Shown: positions 31,076 through 41,442 of the stretch, one piece after another
Layout of the letters: the number at the start of each line of letters is the position of its first letter
How positions within the stretch are numbered: the first letter of the stretch is position 1
Source: Dechloromonas sp. TW-R-39-2
GTDB lineage: Bacteria; Pseudomonadota; Gammaproteobacteria; Burkholderiales; Rhodocyclaceae
Length of the DNA stretch: 64,000 nucleotides
Assembly: GCF_016864195.1 (NCBI RefSeq)
Contig: NZ_CP045202.1
Location: 2,325,001 to 2,389,000, forward strand
Direction of reading: 5' to 3'
Notes under the pieces: generated by a model
The model's database searches: none
What the model was told of the DNA's origin: nothing
Seen by the model: only the letters and a program-made list of their open reading frames with translations
Translations under genes and position numbers: made by a program

Positions 31076-31345
31076 TTACTTGCGCAGACCGAGACGGGTA
31101 ATCAGGGTACGGTAGGAATCAACATCCTTGCCCTTGAGGTAGTCGAGCAGCTTGCGACGCTGGCTAACCAGGCGCAGCAGACCACGACGGGAGTGGTGAT
31201 CCTTGGAATGTTCCTTGAAGTGCGGCGTCAGGTCGTTGATGCGTGCGGTCAGCAGAGCGATCTGAACTTCGGAAGAACCGGTGTCGCCCGGAGCGCGCTG
31301 GAATTCTGCAACGATTGCAGCCTTGACTTCAGTAGTGAATGCCAT
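31076..31345 (-). CDS. rpsO: 30S ribosomal protein S15
   Basis: The 89-residue protein is a standard S15, with [35 protein letters not shown] and [14 protein letters not shown] segments (here [13 protein letters not shown]). It binds 16S rRNA at the central domain three-way junction and helps assemble the platform. It lies between truB and pnp, each separated by a terminator, so it is probably transcribed from its own promoter. Confidence 0.97.
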   Translation of the reverse strand: MAFTTEVKAAIVAEFQRAPGDTGSSEVQIALLTARINDLTPHFKEHSKDHHSRRGLLRLVSQRRKLLDYLKGKDVDSYRTLITRLGLRK

Positions 31346-31403
31346 TTCAAACTCTCTTTCATGGTTACGACGCCGCCCCGGTTTGATAGAGCCAGCGCCA
31401 GTT

Positions 31404-31431
31404 AAAAAAACTTCCTGTTGGCGACAGGAAG
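31404..31431 (-). terminator. Intrinsic terminator after truB
   Basis: CTTCCTGT/ACAGGAAG with a 5-base loop is followed on the minus strand by seven Ts (31404-31410). It would close the rimP-to-truB transcript. Confidence 0.9.
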
Positions 31432-31438
31432 CCTTGAA

Positions 31439-32347
31439 TTATAACTCTTTTACAGCGAGTTGTACCAAACGTTTTGGCCAAAGCCGCCCATCGGACCCCG
31501 GCTCACCCACGCCAATCAGACATCCGGCCGCATAAACGCGGATCTTGCCGCTCAAACCGGCCGGCAAATCGACCGGATTGCCGTGCCGGAAGCGTTGCTC
31601 GGCCTCACCTTCGACCGCAATCACCGGCAGGCTGCTGACCAGCGCATCGACCGGCTGCAGGCGCCCTGCCCGTCCGGCGTCATCGAGCGCTTCAAGCTCG
31701 GCCAGGGTCACGGAGTTTTGTAGATCGAGATCACCGACCTTCGTCCGCCGCAAGCCTTTCAAGTGCGCCCCGCAGCCGAGCAAGCCACCGATATCGGTGG
31801 CCAATACACGGATGTAGGTCCCCTTGCTGCAACTGACACGCAAGCTCAGGGTATCACCCTCCAGCCCCAGCATATCGATGCCGTGAATCGTCACCGCACG
31901 CGGTTCGCGCTCAACCTCGATACCCTTGCGAGCCAACTCATAAAGCGGCCGACCATTACGCTTGAGGGCCGAATGCATCGGGGGAATCTGCTGGATGTCG
32001 CCAATAAACCGGGGCAAGACGGCCAAAACATCGGTCTCGGAGACGTTGACCGCAGCAGTGGTCAAAACCACCCCGTCAGCATCGCCGGAATCTGTCGTCA
32101 CACCCAATTGCAGAATAGCTTCGTAGGTTTTGTCGGCATCGAGCAAATCAGCCGAAAATTTGGTCGCCTCACCGAAGCAAAGCGGCAAAAGGCCGGTTGC
32201 CAATGGATCGAGCGTTCCGGTATGGCCGCCTTTGGCAGCCGAAAACAAACGACGCGCCTTTTGCAGCGCGTCGTTGGAGGTCAGGCCGATCGGTTTGTCG
32301 AGCAACAGCACACCGTCGACCTGTTTCCAGGTCTTCTTGACTTGCAT
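31439..32347 (-). CDS. truB: tRNA pseudouridine-55 synthase TruB
   Basis: The 302-residue protein carries the TruB signatures GVLLLDKPIGLTSNDALQK and GGHTGTLDPLATGLLP, the latter with the catalytic Asp, and a CSKGTYIRVLATDIG segment. It makes pseudouridine 55 in the T loop of tRNAs. A C-terminal PUA-like extension is present. It lies 6 bp downstream of rbfA, so it is the last gene of the rimP-nusA-infB-rbfA-truB operon before a terminator. Confidence 0.96.
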   Translation of the reverse strand: MQVKKTWKQVDGVLLLDKPIGLTSNDALQKARRLFSAAKGGHTGTLDPLATGLLPLCFGEATKFSADLLDADKTYEAILQLGVTTDSGDADGVVLTTAAVNVSETDVLAVLPRFIGDIQQIPPMHSALKRNGRPLYELARKGIEVEREPRAVTIHGIDMLGLEGDTLSLRVSCSKGTYIRVLATDIGGLLGCGAHLKGLRRTKVGDLDLQNSVTLAELEALDDAGRAGRLQPVDALVSSLPVIAVEGEAEQRFRHGNPVDLPAGLSGKIRVYAAGCLIGVGEPGSDGRLWPKRLVQLAVKEL

Positions 32348-32353
32348 GAAAAC

Positions 32354-32722
32354 TCAGTCGTCCGGCGTTTGATCGCTCAGGGCCGAAGCACGGTCGATCA
32401 GTTCCGACATGCTGGCCCCGCGTTCGAGCGAGTTATCGTAAATGAAGTGCAACTCCGGCAGCGTATGGATATGAATCCGGCGCCCCAGTTCGCGACGCAG
32501 GAAACCCGACGCCCGCTTCAGACCACGCTCGATTTCTTCAAGATGCTCGGCATTGAGCGTCGTGAAGAAAATCTTGGCGTGGGCGTAATCCGGCGTCAGC
32601 TGGACCTCGGTCAGGCTGATCATGCCGACACGCGGATCCTTCAGCTCGGTACGAATCAGATCGGCGAGGTCGCGGCGAACTTGCTCCGCGACCCGGTCGC
32701 TACGTTGAAACCCGCGCTTCAT
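32354..32722 (-). CDS. rbfA: Ribosome-binding factor A
   Basis: The 122-residue protein has the RbfA KH-like domain with [24 protein letters not shown] and [20 protein letters not shown]. RbfA acts in late maturation of the 30S subunit and in cold adaptation. Its start overlaps the infB stop by 4 bp (ATGA), indicating coupled translation. Length is normal. Confidence 0.96.
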   Translation of the reverse strand: MKRGFQRSDRVAEQVRRDLADLIRTELKDPRVGMISLTEVQLTPDYAHAKIFFTTLNAEHLEEIERGLKRASGFLRRELGRRIHIHTLPELHFIYDNSLERGASMSELIDRASALSDQTPDD

Positions 32723-35478
32723 TTGAGCGTACGCGCCACTTCCTGGATTTCGTACACTTCGAGCTGATCGCCCTCTTGAATATCGTTGTTATTCTTGAGC
32801 GACAAACCACACTCGAAGTTGCTGCGAACTTCCTTGACGTCATCCTTGAAGCGCTTGAGCGAGTCAAGCTCACCGTCCCACTGAACCACGTTGTTGCGCA
32901 ACAGGCGAACACGGGAACCGCGCTTGACGAAACCTTCCAGGACGTAACAGCCGGCAATGGCACCCACCTTGGAAACCATGAAGACCTGGCGAATTTCGAC
33001 CATACCGGTAACCTGCTCGCGCTTCTCCGGCGACAACATGCCGGAAAGAGCCGATTTCACTTCGTCGACCGCGTCATAGATCACGTTGTAGTAACGGATA
33101 TCGACACCGAAGGTTTCGGCCAGCTTGCGCGAATTGGCATCGGCACGGGTATTGAAGCCGATAATGACCGCGCCGGAAGCCTGCGCCAGATTGACGTCGG
33201 ATTCGCTGATCGCACCAACGGCACCGTGAATGATCTGCACACGAACTTCTTCGTTCGACAGCTTGGCCAGGGTTTGCACCAGGGCTTCCTGGGAACCTTG
33301 CACATCGGCCTTGACGATGAGGGGCAGCGTCTTGATTTCGCCTTCCTTCATCTGCTCGAACATATTCTCGAGCTTGGCAGCCTGAGCCTTGGCCAGCTTG
33401 ACGTCGCGGAACTTGCCTTGACGGAAGAGCGCGATTTCGCGAGCCTTCTTTTCGTCGACCAGGACAATCGCCTCTTCGCCAGCCGCCGGAACGTCCGACA
33501 GACCAAGGATTTCAACCGGGATGGACGGACCAGCCTCGTTGATCGGCTTGCCGTTTTCGTCGAGCATGGCACGAACGCGACCGAAAACCTGACCGGCCAA
33601 CACGACATCGCCGCGCTTCAAGGTACCGGACTGAACCAGCATGGTGGCCACAGCACCGCGACCTTTGTCGAGACGGGCTTCAATGATCAGGCCCTTGGCC
33701 GGCGCATCCTTCTGGGCGGTCAGTTCAAGCACTTCTGCCTGAAGCAGAACCTGCTCAAGCAACTCGTCGATGCCCATGCCCTTCTTGGCGGAAACCGGCA
33801 CGAACGGCGAATCGCCGCCGTACTCTTCAGGAATGACGCCTTCGGCAACCAGTTCCTGCTTGACGCGATCCGGATTGGCATCCGGCTTGTCCATCTTGTT
33901 GATCGCCACGACCAGCGGCACACCGGCTGCCTTGGCGTGGTGGATGGCTTCCTTCGTCTGCGGCATGACGCCGTCGTCGGCAGCAACCACCAGAATAACG
34001 ATATCGGTCGCCTTGGCACCGCGAGCACGCATCGCCGTAAAGGCTTCGTGACCCGGGGTATCGAGGAAGGTCACCATGCCACGCTCGGTTTCAACGTGGT
34101 AGGCACCAATGTGCTGGGTAATGCCACCGGCTTCGCCAGCCGCAACCTTGGCGCGACGAATGTAGTCGAGCAGCGAGGTCTTGCCGTGGTCGACGTGACC
34201 CATGACAGTAACAACCGGCGCACGCGGCAATACGGGCACATCCTTGTGCTCGACGCCTTGGGTGTCTTCGAGGAAGGCATCCGGATCATCCAGCTTGGCA
34301 GCCAGCGCAACGTGGCCCATTTCCTCGACCACGATCATGGCCGTTTCCTGGTCCAGCACCTGGTTGATGGTAACCATCGAACCCATTTTCATCATGGCGC
34401 GAATAATTTCGGTCGCCTTGATGGCCATCTTGTGAGCCAGATCAGAAACAGAAATGGTTTCCGGAATGTGCACTTCACGCACGACCGGCTCGGTCGGCGC
34501 CTGGAAGCTACCCTGACCGTCATCGGCCTTGCTGCCATGCTTCTTGTGGCCATGACGACCATCTTTCCAGGAACTTCCGGTATCGGACGAACGCGTCTTG
34601 ATGCCCGGCTTCTTCTTGCCATCATCGGCACGACCGCCAGCCTTCTTGGCATCCTTGCCCGGAGCATCCGGCTTCTTGTGCAAGGTACCTTTTTCGGCAG
34701 CGGGCGCTTGCGCCTTGGCCAGGGCGGCAGCTTGCTGCTTGGCAAGCTCGGCTGCCTTGGCAGCGGCAGCCGCCGCTTCGGCCTGCTGACGGGCACGCAC
34801 CAGTTCAGCTTCGCGCTCCTGCTTCTGCTTCAGCTCACGCTCTTGAATTTCACGCAATTGACGATAGCGACGATCCTGCTCTTCACGCGCCTTCAGCTCG
34901 GCTTCACCAATAACCTGGGCGCGGGTCGGTGGAACAACCACCGCAGGCGTCTCAACAACAGCCTCAACCGGCGCCACTTCAGCAACCGGCTCTGGAATCG
35001 GTTCGGGCTCGACAACCGGCTCGGGCACAGGCTCCGGCTCGGGTTCCGGCATCGGCTCAGGCTCGACAACCGGCTCTGGAATCGGTTCAGCTTCAACAAC
35101 CGGTACTTCGACGATAGCGTCGACTGGCAATTCATGGGACTCGTCTGCCAGTTCGCCAATGGCGTCACCAGCATGCTCACCCAGCTCACGCTTGACCAGA
35201 ACACGCTTTTTACGAACTTCAACCTGGACAGTACGGGCCCGACCATGCGAATCGGTTGCCTTGATTTCGGACGTCTGCTTGCGCATCAGGGTGATCTTGG
35301 TCTTGGACTCATCACCGTGCGCACGGCGCAGGTAGTCGAGCAGACGATTTTTGTCCTGATCCGTCAGCGAATCATCGGCGCCTTGCTTGCCAACCCCGGC
35401 CTTGCCCAATTGCTCGAGCAGGGCCGCGACCGGCATTTTCAGTTCAACGGCAAATTGAGAAACAGTTGTTGCGGACAT
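32719..35478 (-). CDS. infB: Translation initiation factor IF-2
   Basis: I start at 35478 ([15 protein letters not shown]), which has GGGAGG eight bases upstream, giving 919 residues. The order is IF2 N-terminal domain, a long low-complexity linker (about 130-330) with Pro-Glu repeats and a K/E/A/Q helix, then the GTPase domain with [19 protein letters not shown] and NKMDK, then domains II-IV. IF-2 brings initiator tRNA to the 30S subunit. Alternative internal starts giving shorter IF2 forms, known in E. coli, cannot be judged here. It is coupled to rbfA and lies 16 bp after nusA. Confidence 0.97.
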   Translation of the reverse strand: MSATTVSQFAVELKMPVAALLEQLGKAGVGKQGADDSLTDQDKNRLLDYLRRAHGDESKTKITLMRKQTSEIKATDSHGRARTVQVEVRKKRVLVKRELGEHAGDAIGELADESHELPVDAIVEVPVVEAEPIPEPVVEPEPMPEPEPEPVPEPVVEPEPIPEPVAEVAPVEAVVETPAVVVPPTRAQVIGEAELKAREEQDRRYRQLREIQERELKQKQEREAELVRARQQAEAAAAAAKAAELAKQQAAALAKAQAPAAEKGTLHKKPDAPGKDAKKAGGRADDGKKKPGIKTRSSDTGSSWKDGRHGHKKHGSKADDGQGSFQAPTEPVVREVHIPETISVSDLAHKMAIKATEIIRAMMKMGSMVTINQVLDQETAMIVVEEMGHVALAAKLDDPDAFLEDTQGVEHKDVPVLPRAPVVTVMGHVDHGKTSLLDYIRRAKVAAGEAGGITQHIGAYHVETERGMVTFLDTPGHEAFTAMRARGAKATDIVILVVAADDGVMPQTKEAIHHAKAAGVPLVVAINKMDKPDANPDRVKQELVAEGVIPEEYGGDSPFVPVSAKKGMGIDELLEQVLLQAEVLELTAQKDAPAKGLIIEARLDKGRGAVATMLVQSGTLKRGDVVLAGQVFGRVRAMLDENGKPINEAGPSIPVEILGLSDVPAAGEEAIVLVDEKKAREIALFRQGKFRDVKLAKAQAAKLENMFEQMKEGEIKTLPLIVKADVQGSQEALVQTLAKLSNEEVRVQIIHGAVGAISESDVNLAQASGAVIIGFNTRADANSRKLAETFGVDIRYYNVIYDAVDEVKSALSGMLSPEKREQVTGMVEIRQVFMVSKVGAIAGCYVLEGFVKRGSRVRLLRNNVVQWDGELDSLKRFKDDVKEVRSNFECGLSLKNNNDIQEGDQLEVYEIQEVARTLK

Positions 35479-35494
35479 ACTTGCTACCTCCCGC

Positions 35495-36967
35495 TCACTC
35501 AAACCAGTGAGCACGTGCCTTCAGAATAATTTCCTTGGCACGCTCTTCGTCGATGCCGGTCATTTCCGTGAGTTCATCTACCGCCAGTTCCGCGAGATCA
35601 TCACGGGTCTTGACGCCATTGCCAGCCAACTTGGCGGCCAGTTCCTTGCTCATGCCTTCAAGACCGATCAGATCGTCGGCCACATTCTCGAGTTGTTCTT
35701 CGGTGACGATGGCTTCGGTCAGCAGGGTATTGCGTGCACGGTTGCGCAGTTCGTTGACGATATCTTCGTCCAGACCGTCGATTTCGAGCATTTCGGCGAG
35801 CGGCACGTAAGCCACTTCCTCAAGGGTCGAGAAACCTTCGTCGATCAGCAGGTCAGCCAGTTCTTCGTCGATATCCAGCTTTTCCATGAACATGATGCGG
35901 GTCACGGCATGTTCGGCTTCGGACTTCTTGCCGGCTTCATCCTGAGTCATCAGGTTGATCGTCCAACCCGTCAGCTCGGAGGCCAGACGAACGTTCTGAC
36001 CGCTGCGACCGATGGCGATGGCGAGGTTATCTTCGTCCACCACCACGTCCATGACGTGCTTTTCCTCATCGACAACGATGGAAGAGACTTCAGCCGGCGA
36101 CAGTGCGCCGATGACGAACTGGGCCGGATCAGCCGACCACAGGACGATGTCGATGTTTTCGCCGCCGATTTCGTTACGCACGGCAGTAACGCGCGAACCG
36201 CGCAAACCAACGCAGGTACCGATTGGATCGACACGCGGATCGTTCGACTTGACGGCGATCTTGGCACGCAGACCAGGATCACGGGCACAAGCCTTGAGTT
36301 CCATCAGACCGTCAGAGATTTCCGGCACTTCCATGTCGAACAGGCGGATGATGAATTCCGGCGCAGTACGCGACAGAATGATTTGCGGACCGCGGGCGTT
36401 GCGGTCGATGCGCAGCAGGTAGGCACGAACGCGATCGCCGACCCGCAGATTTTCCTTCGGAATCATCTGGTCACGCGGCAGCAAGGCTTCGATCTTGCCG
36501 GCTTCGACAATTGCGTTGCCACGTTCCATGCGCTTGATGGTGCCGGAAACAACATGTTCCTTACGATCCAGGAAGTCGGTCAGGATCTGTTCGCGCTCGG
36601 CGTCACGGATCTTTTGCAAGATGACCTGCTTGGCTGCCTGGGCGCCGATACGGCCGAAATCGATCGGCTCAAGGGCTTCTTCGAGAGAATCACCGGCTTC
36701 GATTTCCGGATCTTCCTTCTGGGCTTCAGACAGCGGTGTTTCGAGGTATTCGTTGACGTATTCGTTATCCGGCACGACCTGCCAGCGACGGAAGGACTCG
36801 AAGTTACCCGTATTACGGTCGATAGCAACGCGCACATCGGCTTCATCATGGATACGCTTTTTGGTCGCAGAAGCGAGCGCCAGCTCAAGGGCACCAAAGA
36901 CGATATCCTTATTGACGTTCTTTTCGCGGGCCAGTGCATCAACCAGCAGCAACAGTTCACGGCTCAT
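35495..36967 (-). CDS. nusA: Transcription termination/antitermination factor NusA
   Basis: The 490-residue protein has the NusA N-terminal RNA polymerase-binding domain, S1 domain (about 135-200), two KH domains ([20 protein letters not shown], here read [14 protein letters not shown], then [18 protein letters not shown]) and two C-terminal acidic repeats, the long form found in gamma- and betaproteobacteria. It governs pausing, termination and rRNA antitermination. It lies between rimP and infB, with short gaps, in a conserved operon. Confidence 0.97.
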   Translation of the reverse strand: MSRELLLLVDALAREKNVNKDIVFGALELALASATKKRIHDEADVRVAIDRNTGNFESFRRWQVVPDNEYVNEYLETPLSEAQKEDPEIEAGDSLEEALEPIDFGRIGAQAAKQVILQKIRDAEREQILTDFLDRKEHVVSGTIKRMERGNAIVEAGKIEALLPRDQMIPKENLRVGDRVRAYLLRIDRNARGPQIILSRTAPEFIIRLFDMEVPEISDGLMELKACARDPGLRAKIAVKSNDPRVDPIGTCVGLRGSRVTAVRNEIGGENIDIVLWSADPAQFVIGALSPAEVSSIVVDEEKHVMDVVVDEDNLAIAIGRSGQNVRLASELTGWTINLMTQDEAGKKSEAEHAVTRIMFMEKLDIDEELADLLIDEGFSTLEEVAYVPLAEMLEIDGLDEDIVNELRNRARNTLLTEAIVTEEQLENVADDLIGLEGMSKELAAKLAGNGVKTRDDLAELAVDELTEMTGIDEERAKEIILKARAHWFE

Positions 36968-36988
36968 GGGCTAAAACCTCCTAGTCCT

Positions 36989-37435
36989 TCAGTCGAATCG
37001 GGGCACGATGCGTGCCTTTTCGATATTATTGAATTCGAGTTCCACATCATCTTTTTCGAGGCGCAGACCGACCTTGCCATCCTTGCAACCAAGCAGTTCG
37101 CCCTGGAAATTGCGGCGACCGGCATGCGGAATGCGCAGCTTGATCTGGATATCCTGACCGGCAAAACGCTCAAAGTCAGCAGCCTTCTTGACAACCCGAT
37201 CCAGGCCCGGCGAAGAAATTTCCAGACGGTCGTAATCGTAGTTTTCAACTTCGAAAACACGCGACAACTGGTTGGAAACCTTGGCGCAATCCTCGACATC
37301 GACCCCCGTCGCCTTGCCCGGCGCATCGATAAAGACACGAATAGTCCGGCCGCGCGGCGACATCTCGACATCGACGAGTTCATAACCCAGACCGACAACG
37401 GTCGTTTCAAGCAGCGTATTTAAATCCATAGCCAC
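36989..37435 (-). CDS. rimP: Ribosome maturation factor RimP
   Basis: The 148-residue protein matches RimP, with an N-terminal alpha/beta domain ending VDVEDCAKVSNQLSRVFEVE, the SPGLDRVVKKAADFERFAGQ segment and a C-terminal SH3-like domain. RimP acts in 30S subunit assembly. It is the first gene of the nusA operon. Its leader contains a promoter (37515-37543) and two terminator-like hairpins, suggesting regulated readthrough. Confidence 0.96.
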   Translation of the reverse strand: MAMDLNTLLETTVVGLGYELVDVEMSPRGRTIRVFIDAPGKATGVDVEDCAKVSNQLSRVFEVENYDYDRLEISSPGLDRVVKKAADFERFAGQDIQIKLRIPHAGRRNFQGELLGCKDGKVGLRLEKDDVELEFNNIEKARIVPRFD

Positions 37436-37439
37436 AAAT

Positions 37440-37498
37440 AAAAAATGGGCGAAACGCCCACCTCATTAAAAAAAAGATGCCCCGCCAAAAATGGCGGG
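37440..37498 (-). promoter_or_regulatory. Tandem terminator-like hairpins in the rimP leader
   Basis: On the minus strand the first hairpin CCCGCCA-TTTT-TGGCGGG (37481-37498) is followed after five bases by eight Ts (37468-37475). The second, TGGGCG-TTT-CGCCCA (37446-37460), is followed by six Ts (37440-37445) and then the rimP start. Both lie downstream of the promoter at 37515-37543. They may attenuate the operon. The first may also end rluB transcripts. Confidence 0.7.
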
Positions 37499-37514
37499 AG
37501 GAACAAACCCGTGA

Positions 37515-37543
37515 ATTATAACGAGTTTATCCCTTCCCGTAAA
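37515..37543 (-). promoter_or_regulatory. Sigma70-type promoter for rimP-nusA-infB operon
   Basis: On the minus strand TTTACG (37538-37543) and a perfect TATAAT (37515-37520) are separated by 17 bp. It lies between the rluB stop and the rimP leader hairpins, predicting a leader of about 70 bases. Confidence 0.82.
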
Positions 37544-37557
37544 TGAATCCCCCGACT

Positions 37558-38595
37558 TTATGCGCTCTCCGGATCCTGAAGTGGCGGCGCAATGGCCTTG
37601 TCCAGTTCGCGAACAAAAAGCTTGGCCTCGGCATCGGTCAATTCACGGACACGACCGCGCTTGAGCTGCGGCGGCAACTGGAACGGCCCGTAGCGAACAC
37701 GAATCAGGCGGCTTACCGTGCAATTGACCGCCTCGAACATGCGTCGCACCTCGCGGTTGCGGCCTTCGTAAATAGTCACGCGATACCAGTGGTTCGCCCC
37801 TTCCCCACCACCATCTTCCAGTGAGGCAAAGCTGGCCGGACCATCTTCAAGCTCGATCCCGGCAAGCAATTGCTTCTGCGCCTCGTCGGTCAGTTCGCCA
37901 AGCACACGCACGGCGTATTCGCGAACCAGCTGGGAGCTCGGATGCATCAGCTTGTTGGCCAGCTCACCAGAGGTTGTAAACAGCAGCAGGCCAGAGGTGT
38001 TGAAGTCGAGACGACCGACCGCAATCCAGCGCCCGCCACGAATCCGCGGCAAGGCCGAAAAGACCGAAGGACGACCATCCGGATCGTCGCGCGAAACGAT
38101 TTCACCTTCCGGCTTGTGATACATCACGATACGCGGCACCCGGGCGCTGGTGAAGCGCAGATTGACCAGACGCCCGCCAATCTTGACCTTGTCGGTCGGA
38201 ATCACGGTTTGACCAAGCACAGCCGTCACGCCATTGACGCTGATCCGGCCGGCGGCAATCCACTCTTCCATTTCGCGACGCGAACCCACACCGCCCTGGG
38301 CCAGCACCTTCTGCAGACGCTCCGGCTTGGCTTCGGCGATCAGCTTGCCGCTGCGTGCAACATTGCCGCGATTGGCCCGACCGATGGCCGGCGGCCCGGA
38401 ACGACGACGCGGCGCGGCAGCCGGTGCTGCAACCGGAGCACCCTCGCCGGCTTCACCCGCCTCGACCGGCGCTGGACGCGGCCCACGGCCACGCGGCGCA
38501 TCGCTTTTGCGGTCTACACCGCGTTCGCTGCGTTTTTCAAAACCGCCCTCACCCTTCTGGGGCGATGGACGAAGCGGAGTACGTTTAGATTTCAT
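37558..38595 (-). CDS. rluB: 23S rRNA pseudouridine-2605 synthase, RluB-like
   Basis: The 345-residue protein has an N-terminal low-complexity basic/proline-rich extension (about 1-85), an S4 domain (about 90-140, [21 protein letters not shown]), and a pseudouridine synthase domain with the catalytic-region motif [14 protein letters not shown]. RluB modifies helix 89 of 23S rRNA, and RluE/RluF relatives are alternatives, but the S4 domain plus linkage to scpB favours RluB. The start overlaps the scpB stop by 11 bp. Confidence 0.92.
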   Translation of the reverse strand: MKSKRTPLRPSPQKGEGGFEKRSERGVDRKSDAPRGRGPRPAPVEAGEAGEGAPVAAPAAAPRRRSGPPAIGRANRGNVARSGKLIAEAKPERLQKVLAQGGVGSRREMEEWIAAGRISVNGVTAVLGQTVIPTDKVKIGGRLVNLRFTSARVPRIVMYHKPEGEIVSRDDPDGRPSVFSALPRIRGGRWIAVGRLDFNTSGLLLFTTSGELANKLMHPSSQLVREYAVRVLGELTDEAQKQLLAGIELEDGPASFASLEDGGGEGANHWYRVTIYEGRNREVRRMFEAVNCTVSRLIRVRYGPFQLPPQLKRGRVRELTDAEAKLFVRELDKAIAPPLQDPESA

Positions 38596-39127
38596 GGTTC
38601 AGCTCCAGTGTCTGGCTGATTTGTTCGAGCGGCGGCAGTTCGCTGACGCTACGCAAGCCCAGATCATCGAGAAATTGTTTGGTCGTGGCAAACAGTGCCG
38701 GCCGACCGGGGGTTTCGCGATGGCCGACGACGTCGATCCAGCCTCGCTCTTCCAGGGTTTTAATGACGTTGCTACTGACCGCAACGCCGCGAATGTTTTC
38801 AATATCGCCACGGGTTACAGGCTGACGATAGGCAATGATCGACAGGGTTTCAAGCACCGCCCGTGAATAGCGTGGCGGCTTTTCAGGGTTGAGGCGATCA
38901 AGATACGGCAAATACTCGGCCCGCGTCCGAAAACGCCAACCGGAAGCCAGCTGGATCAGTTCGACCGGCCGATCTTCCCACTCAGCCCGCAACTGATCGA
39001 GCAATTTTCGGATCATCTCGGTCGACAAGGAATCGTCGAACATTTTGCGCAACTCGAGCGGCGTCATCGGCTCGCGGGCGGCGAGCAAGGCCGCTTCAAG
39101 CACTTTCTTGACTAGGCTCGGTTCCAC
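38585..39127 (-). CDS. scpB: Segregation and condensation protein B
   Basis: The 180-residue protein is a ScpB with two winged-helix domains, seen in [22 protein letters not shown] and [27 protein letters not shown]. ScpB with ScpA and Smc forms a condensin-like complex for chromosome segregation. It overlaps scpA by 32 bp and rluB by 11 bp, an unusually deep nesting that suggests coupled translation of the three genes. Confidence 0.95.
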   Translation of the reverse strand: MEPSLVKKVLEAALLAAREPMTPLELRKMFDDSLSTEMIRKLLDQLRAEWEDRPVELIQLASGWRFRTRAEYLPYLDRLNPEKPPRYSRAVLETLSIIAYRQPVTRGDIENIRGVAVSSNVIKTLEERGWIDVVGHRETPGRPALFATTKQFLDDLGLRSVSELPPLEQISQTLELNHEI

Positions 39128-39941
39128 CTTGCTGCACTCTCACGTAAATGGGTTGAAAGGATTCGGTCTGTGTAATCTCGACCAGCTTTTCGCGCGCCAG
39201 TTCAAGCATGGCGAGAAAGTGAACGACCAGACTCGGGGCGCCCATTTCAGGATCAAACAGCGTTTCAAACTGGACAAAACCGCCGCGCTCCTGCAAAACG
39301 CGAAGAATGATGCCCATATGTTCGCGCACCGACAACTCTTCGCGGCTGATTTTATGGTTTTTCGTCAATTTTGCCTGACGAACCACCGACATCCACGCCT
39401 CTTTGAGATCGTCGACCGAGACTTCCGGCAAGCGCACATAAAGCGATTTTTCAACCAGCGTTTCAACCCAGAAGAACTCACGATCCGCTTGCGGCAGTTC
39501 GTTGAGCTTCTGGCCAGCAATTTTCATCTGCTCGTATTCCATCAGGCGACGAACCAGCTCGGCCCGCGGATCTTCCGCCTCATCCCCATCACCCAGCTTC
39601 GGGCGCGGCAGCAACATGCGCGACTTGATCTCGATCAGCATCGCCGCCATCACCAGATATTCGGCCGCCAGTTCGAGATTGCTCGCCTGCATGCTGTCGA
39701 TGTAGCTGAGATACTGCCGGGTCAGCGGCGCCATCGGGATGTCGAGAATATCGACGTTGGCCTTGCGGATCAGATAAAGCAACAGGTCGAGCGGGCCTTC
39801 GAAGGCGTCGAGCATGATCTCGAGCGCATCCGGCGGGATGTAGAGATCCTGCGGCAGGTGCTGCATCGCCTCGCCATAAATGCGGGCAACCGGAACAAAA
39901 AGATCCGAAACAGGCACGTCGACCGCAGTATTCATGCTCAC
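39096..39941 (-). CDS. scpA: Segregation and condensation protein A
   Basis: The 281-residue protein matches ScpA, with [25 protein letters not shown] at about 65-90 and a C-terminal winged helix ending near YVRVQQGG. It is the kleisin subunit that links Smc heads and binds ScpB. Its start overlaps the stop of the LAB_N gene upstream by 4 bp and its end overlaps scpB by 32 bp, within a trpS-LAB_N-scpA-scpB-rluB cluster. Confidence 0.95.
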   Translation of the reverse strand: MSMNTAVDVPVSDLFVPVARIYGEAMQHLPQDLYIPPDALEIMLDAFEGPLDLLLYLIRKANVDILDIPMAPLTRQYLSYIDSMQASNLELAAEYLVMAAMLIEIKSRMLLPRPKLGDGDEAEDPRAELVRRLMEYEQMKIAGQKLNELPQADREFFWVETLVEKSLYVRLPEVSVDDLKEAWMSVVRQAKLTKNHKISREELSVREHMGIILRVLQERGGFVQFETLFDPEMGAPSLVVHFLAMLELAREKLVEITQTESFQPIYVRVQQGGTEPSQESA

Positions 39942-40231
39942 GAGGCGGCCGAGCGGCCCTTGCCTTTGTAGTGCAGATGCAGATTGCGCACGTAGATGAT
40001 CAGGCTCAGCGCCTGACCAAAAATGAACACCGGATCCTTGCGATGAATGGCGTAGATGGTCAGCACGATGCCGCCAGCCAGGCTGAAATACCAGAACGAA
40101 ACCGGTATGACGACCATCTTGGCCTTTTCACTACTCCACCACTGGATGACGAAGCGCATCATGAACAGCGCCTGGCCGCCAAAGCCGATGGCGATCCAGA
40201 TCAGCGCCTCGATATCGATGTTATCGAGCAT
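39938..40231 (-). CDS. LAB_N (lipid-A-disaccharide synthase N-terminal) domain membrane protein
   Basis: The 97-residue protein has three hydrophobic segments (about 8-27, 38-58 and 66-84) and matches the LAB_N family, with GFGGQALFMMRFVIQWWSSEK and PVSFWYFSLAGGIVLTIYA. Such proteins are small inner-membrane proteins linked by context to lipid A or lipid-linked sugar metabolism, and the fold is SWEET/PQ-loop-like. The function is not established. It sits between trpS (one base overlap) and scpA (4-bp overlap). Confidence 0.85.
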   Translation of the reverse strand: MLDNIDIEALIWIAIGFGGQALFMMRFVIQWWSSEKAKMVVIPVSFWYFSLAGGIVLTIYAIHRKDPVFIFGQALSLIIYVRNLHLHYKGKGRSAAS

Positions 40232-41433
40232 CAGTGGTACTCAAGTCCCATCGCTTCGCGCACATCGCGCATCGTTTCGCGCGCCAGGTCGCGTGCTTTG
40301 TCGCAGCCGTCGGCAATGATGTTCTTGACCAATGTCGGATCGTCGAGATACATCTGCGCCCGCTCACGCATCGGCACCTGTTCGCGCAGAATGCCGTCGA
40401 TCACTGGCTGCTTGCATTCGATACAGCCGATACCGGCCGTGCGGCAACCTTGCTGGACCCATTCCTTGCAGGCATCGTTCGAATAAACCTGGTGCAATTG
40501 CCAGACCGGACACTTGGTCGGCTCGCCCGGATCGGTACGGCGCACGCGATTGGTATCGGTCGGCATGCTGCGCACTTTCTTGGTCACCGATTCCTCGGAT
40601 TCGCGCATGGTGATCGTGTTGCCATACGATTTCGACATCTTCTGGCCATCCAGGCCCGGCATCTTCGACTCTTCGGTCAGCAGATAGCCCGGTTCGACCA
40701 GGATCATCTTGCCGGTGCCTTCAAGGAAACCGAACAGTCTTTCGCGGTCGACCGCAGAAAGATGCTGAATTTCATTGAGCATGGCCTTGGCCTGCTCGAT
40801 GGCTTCCTTGTCGCCATTTTGCTGGAAGCGCGTACGCAACTCTTCATACAAACGCGCCTTCTTGCCGCCCAGTTTCTTGACTGCTTCGCGTGCCTTGTCC
40901 TCGAAACCGGGTTCGCGGCCGTACATGTGATTGAAGCGACGGGCCAGCTCACGGGTGAATTCGACGTGCGGAATCTGGTCTTCGCCGACCGGCACCTTGT
41001 CGGCCCGGTAGATCAGGATGTCGGCGCTCATCAGCAGCGGATAGCCGAGGAAGCCGTAGGTCGTCAGATCCTTGCCGGCCAGTTTCTCCTGCTGGTCCTT
41101 GTAGGTCGGCACGCGTTCAAGCCAGCCGAGCGGCGTCATCATCGACATCAGCAGATGCAGTTCGGCATGTTCCGGAACGCGGGACTGGATGAACAGCGTT
41201 GCCTGGTTGGGATCAACCCCGGCAGCCAGCCAGTCGATGATCATGTCCCAACTGGCCTGCTCGATACCCTGCGGATTATCGTAATGCGTCGTCAGGGCGT
41301 GCCAGTCGGCGACGAAGAACAGGCAGGGATGCTCGTGCTGGAGCTTGACCCAGTTCTTGAGAACACCGTGGTAGTGGCCGAGGTGAAGGGCGCCGGTCGG
41401 GCGCATGCCGGAAAGAACACGTTCTGCGTACAT
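40231..41433 (-). CDS. trpS: Tryptophanyl-tRNA synthetase
   Basis: The 400-residue class I synthetase has the HIGH-type motif in GALHLGHYHGVLKNW and KMSKS in GQKMSKSYGNT. It is longer than the roughly 330-residue E. coli enzyme because of an insertion of about 70 residues before KMSKS (EPGFEDKAREAVKKLG through EESKMPGLD), a variant found in several proteobacteria. It charges tRNA-Trp. It overlaps the LAB_N gene and starts 9 bp after the M50 protease gene. Confidence 0.95.
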   Translation of the reverse strand: MYAERVLSGMRPTGALHLGHYHGVLKNWVKLQHEHPCLFFVADWHALTTHYDNPQGIEQASWDMIIDWLAAGVDPNQATLFIQSRVPEHAELHLLMSMMTPLGWLERVPTYKDQQEKLAGKDLTTYGFLGYPLLMSADILIYRADKVPVGEDQIPHVEFTRELARRFNHMYGREPGFEDKAREAVKKLGGKKARLYEELRTRFQQNGDKEAIEQAKAMLNEIQHLSAVDRERLFGFLEGTGKMILVEPGYLLTEESKMPGLDGQKMSKSYGNTITMRESEESVTKKVRSMPTDTNRVRRTDPGEPTKCPVWQLHQVYSNDACKEWVQQGCRTAGIGCIECKQPVIDGILREQVPMRERAQMYLDDPTLVKNIIADGCDKARDLARETMRDVREAMGLEYH

Positions 41434-41442
41434 AGTCTTTAT

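Noticed and set aside
32776..35529. Long plus-strand frame (917 codons) opposite infB
   Set aside because: It mirrors the IF-2 reading frame, has low-complexity composition and no ribosome binding site; IF-2 motifs are clear on the other strand.
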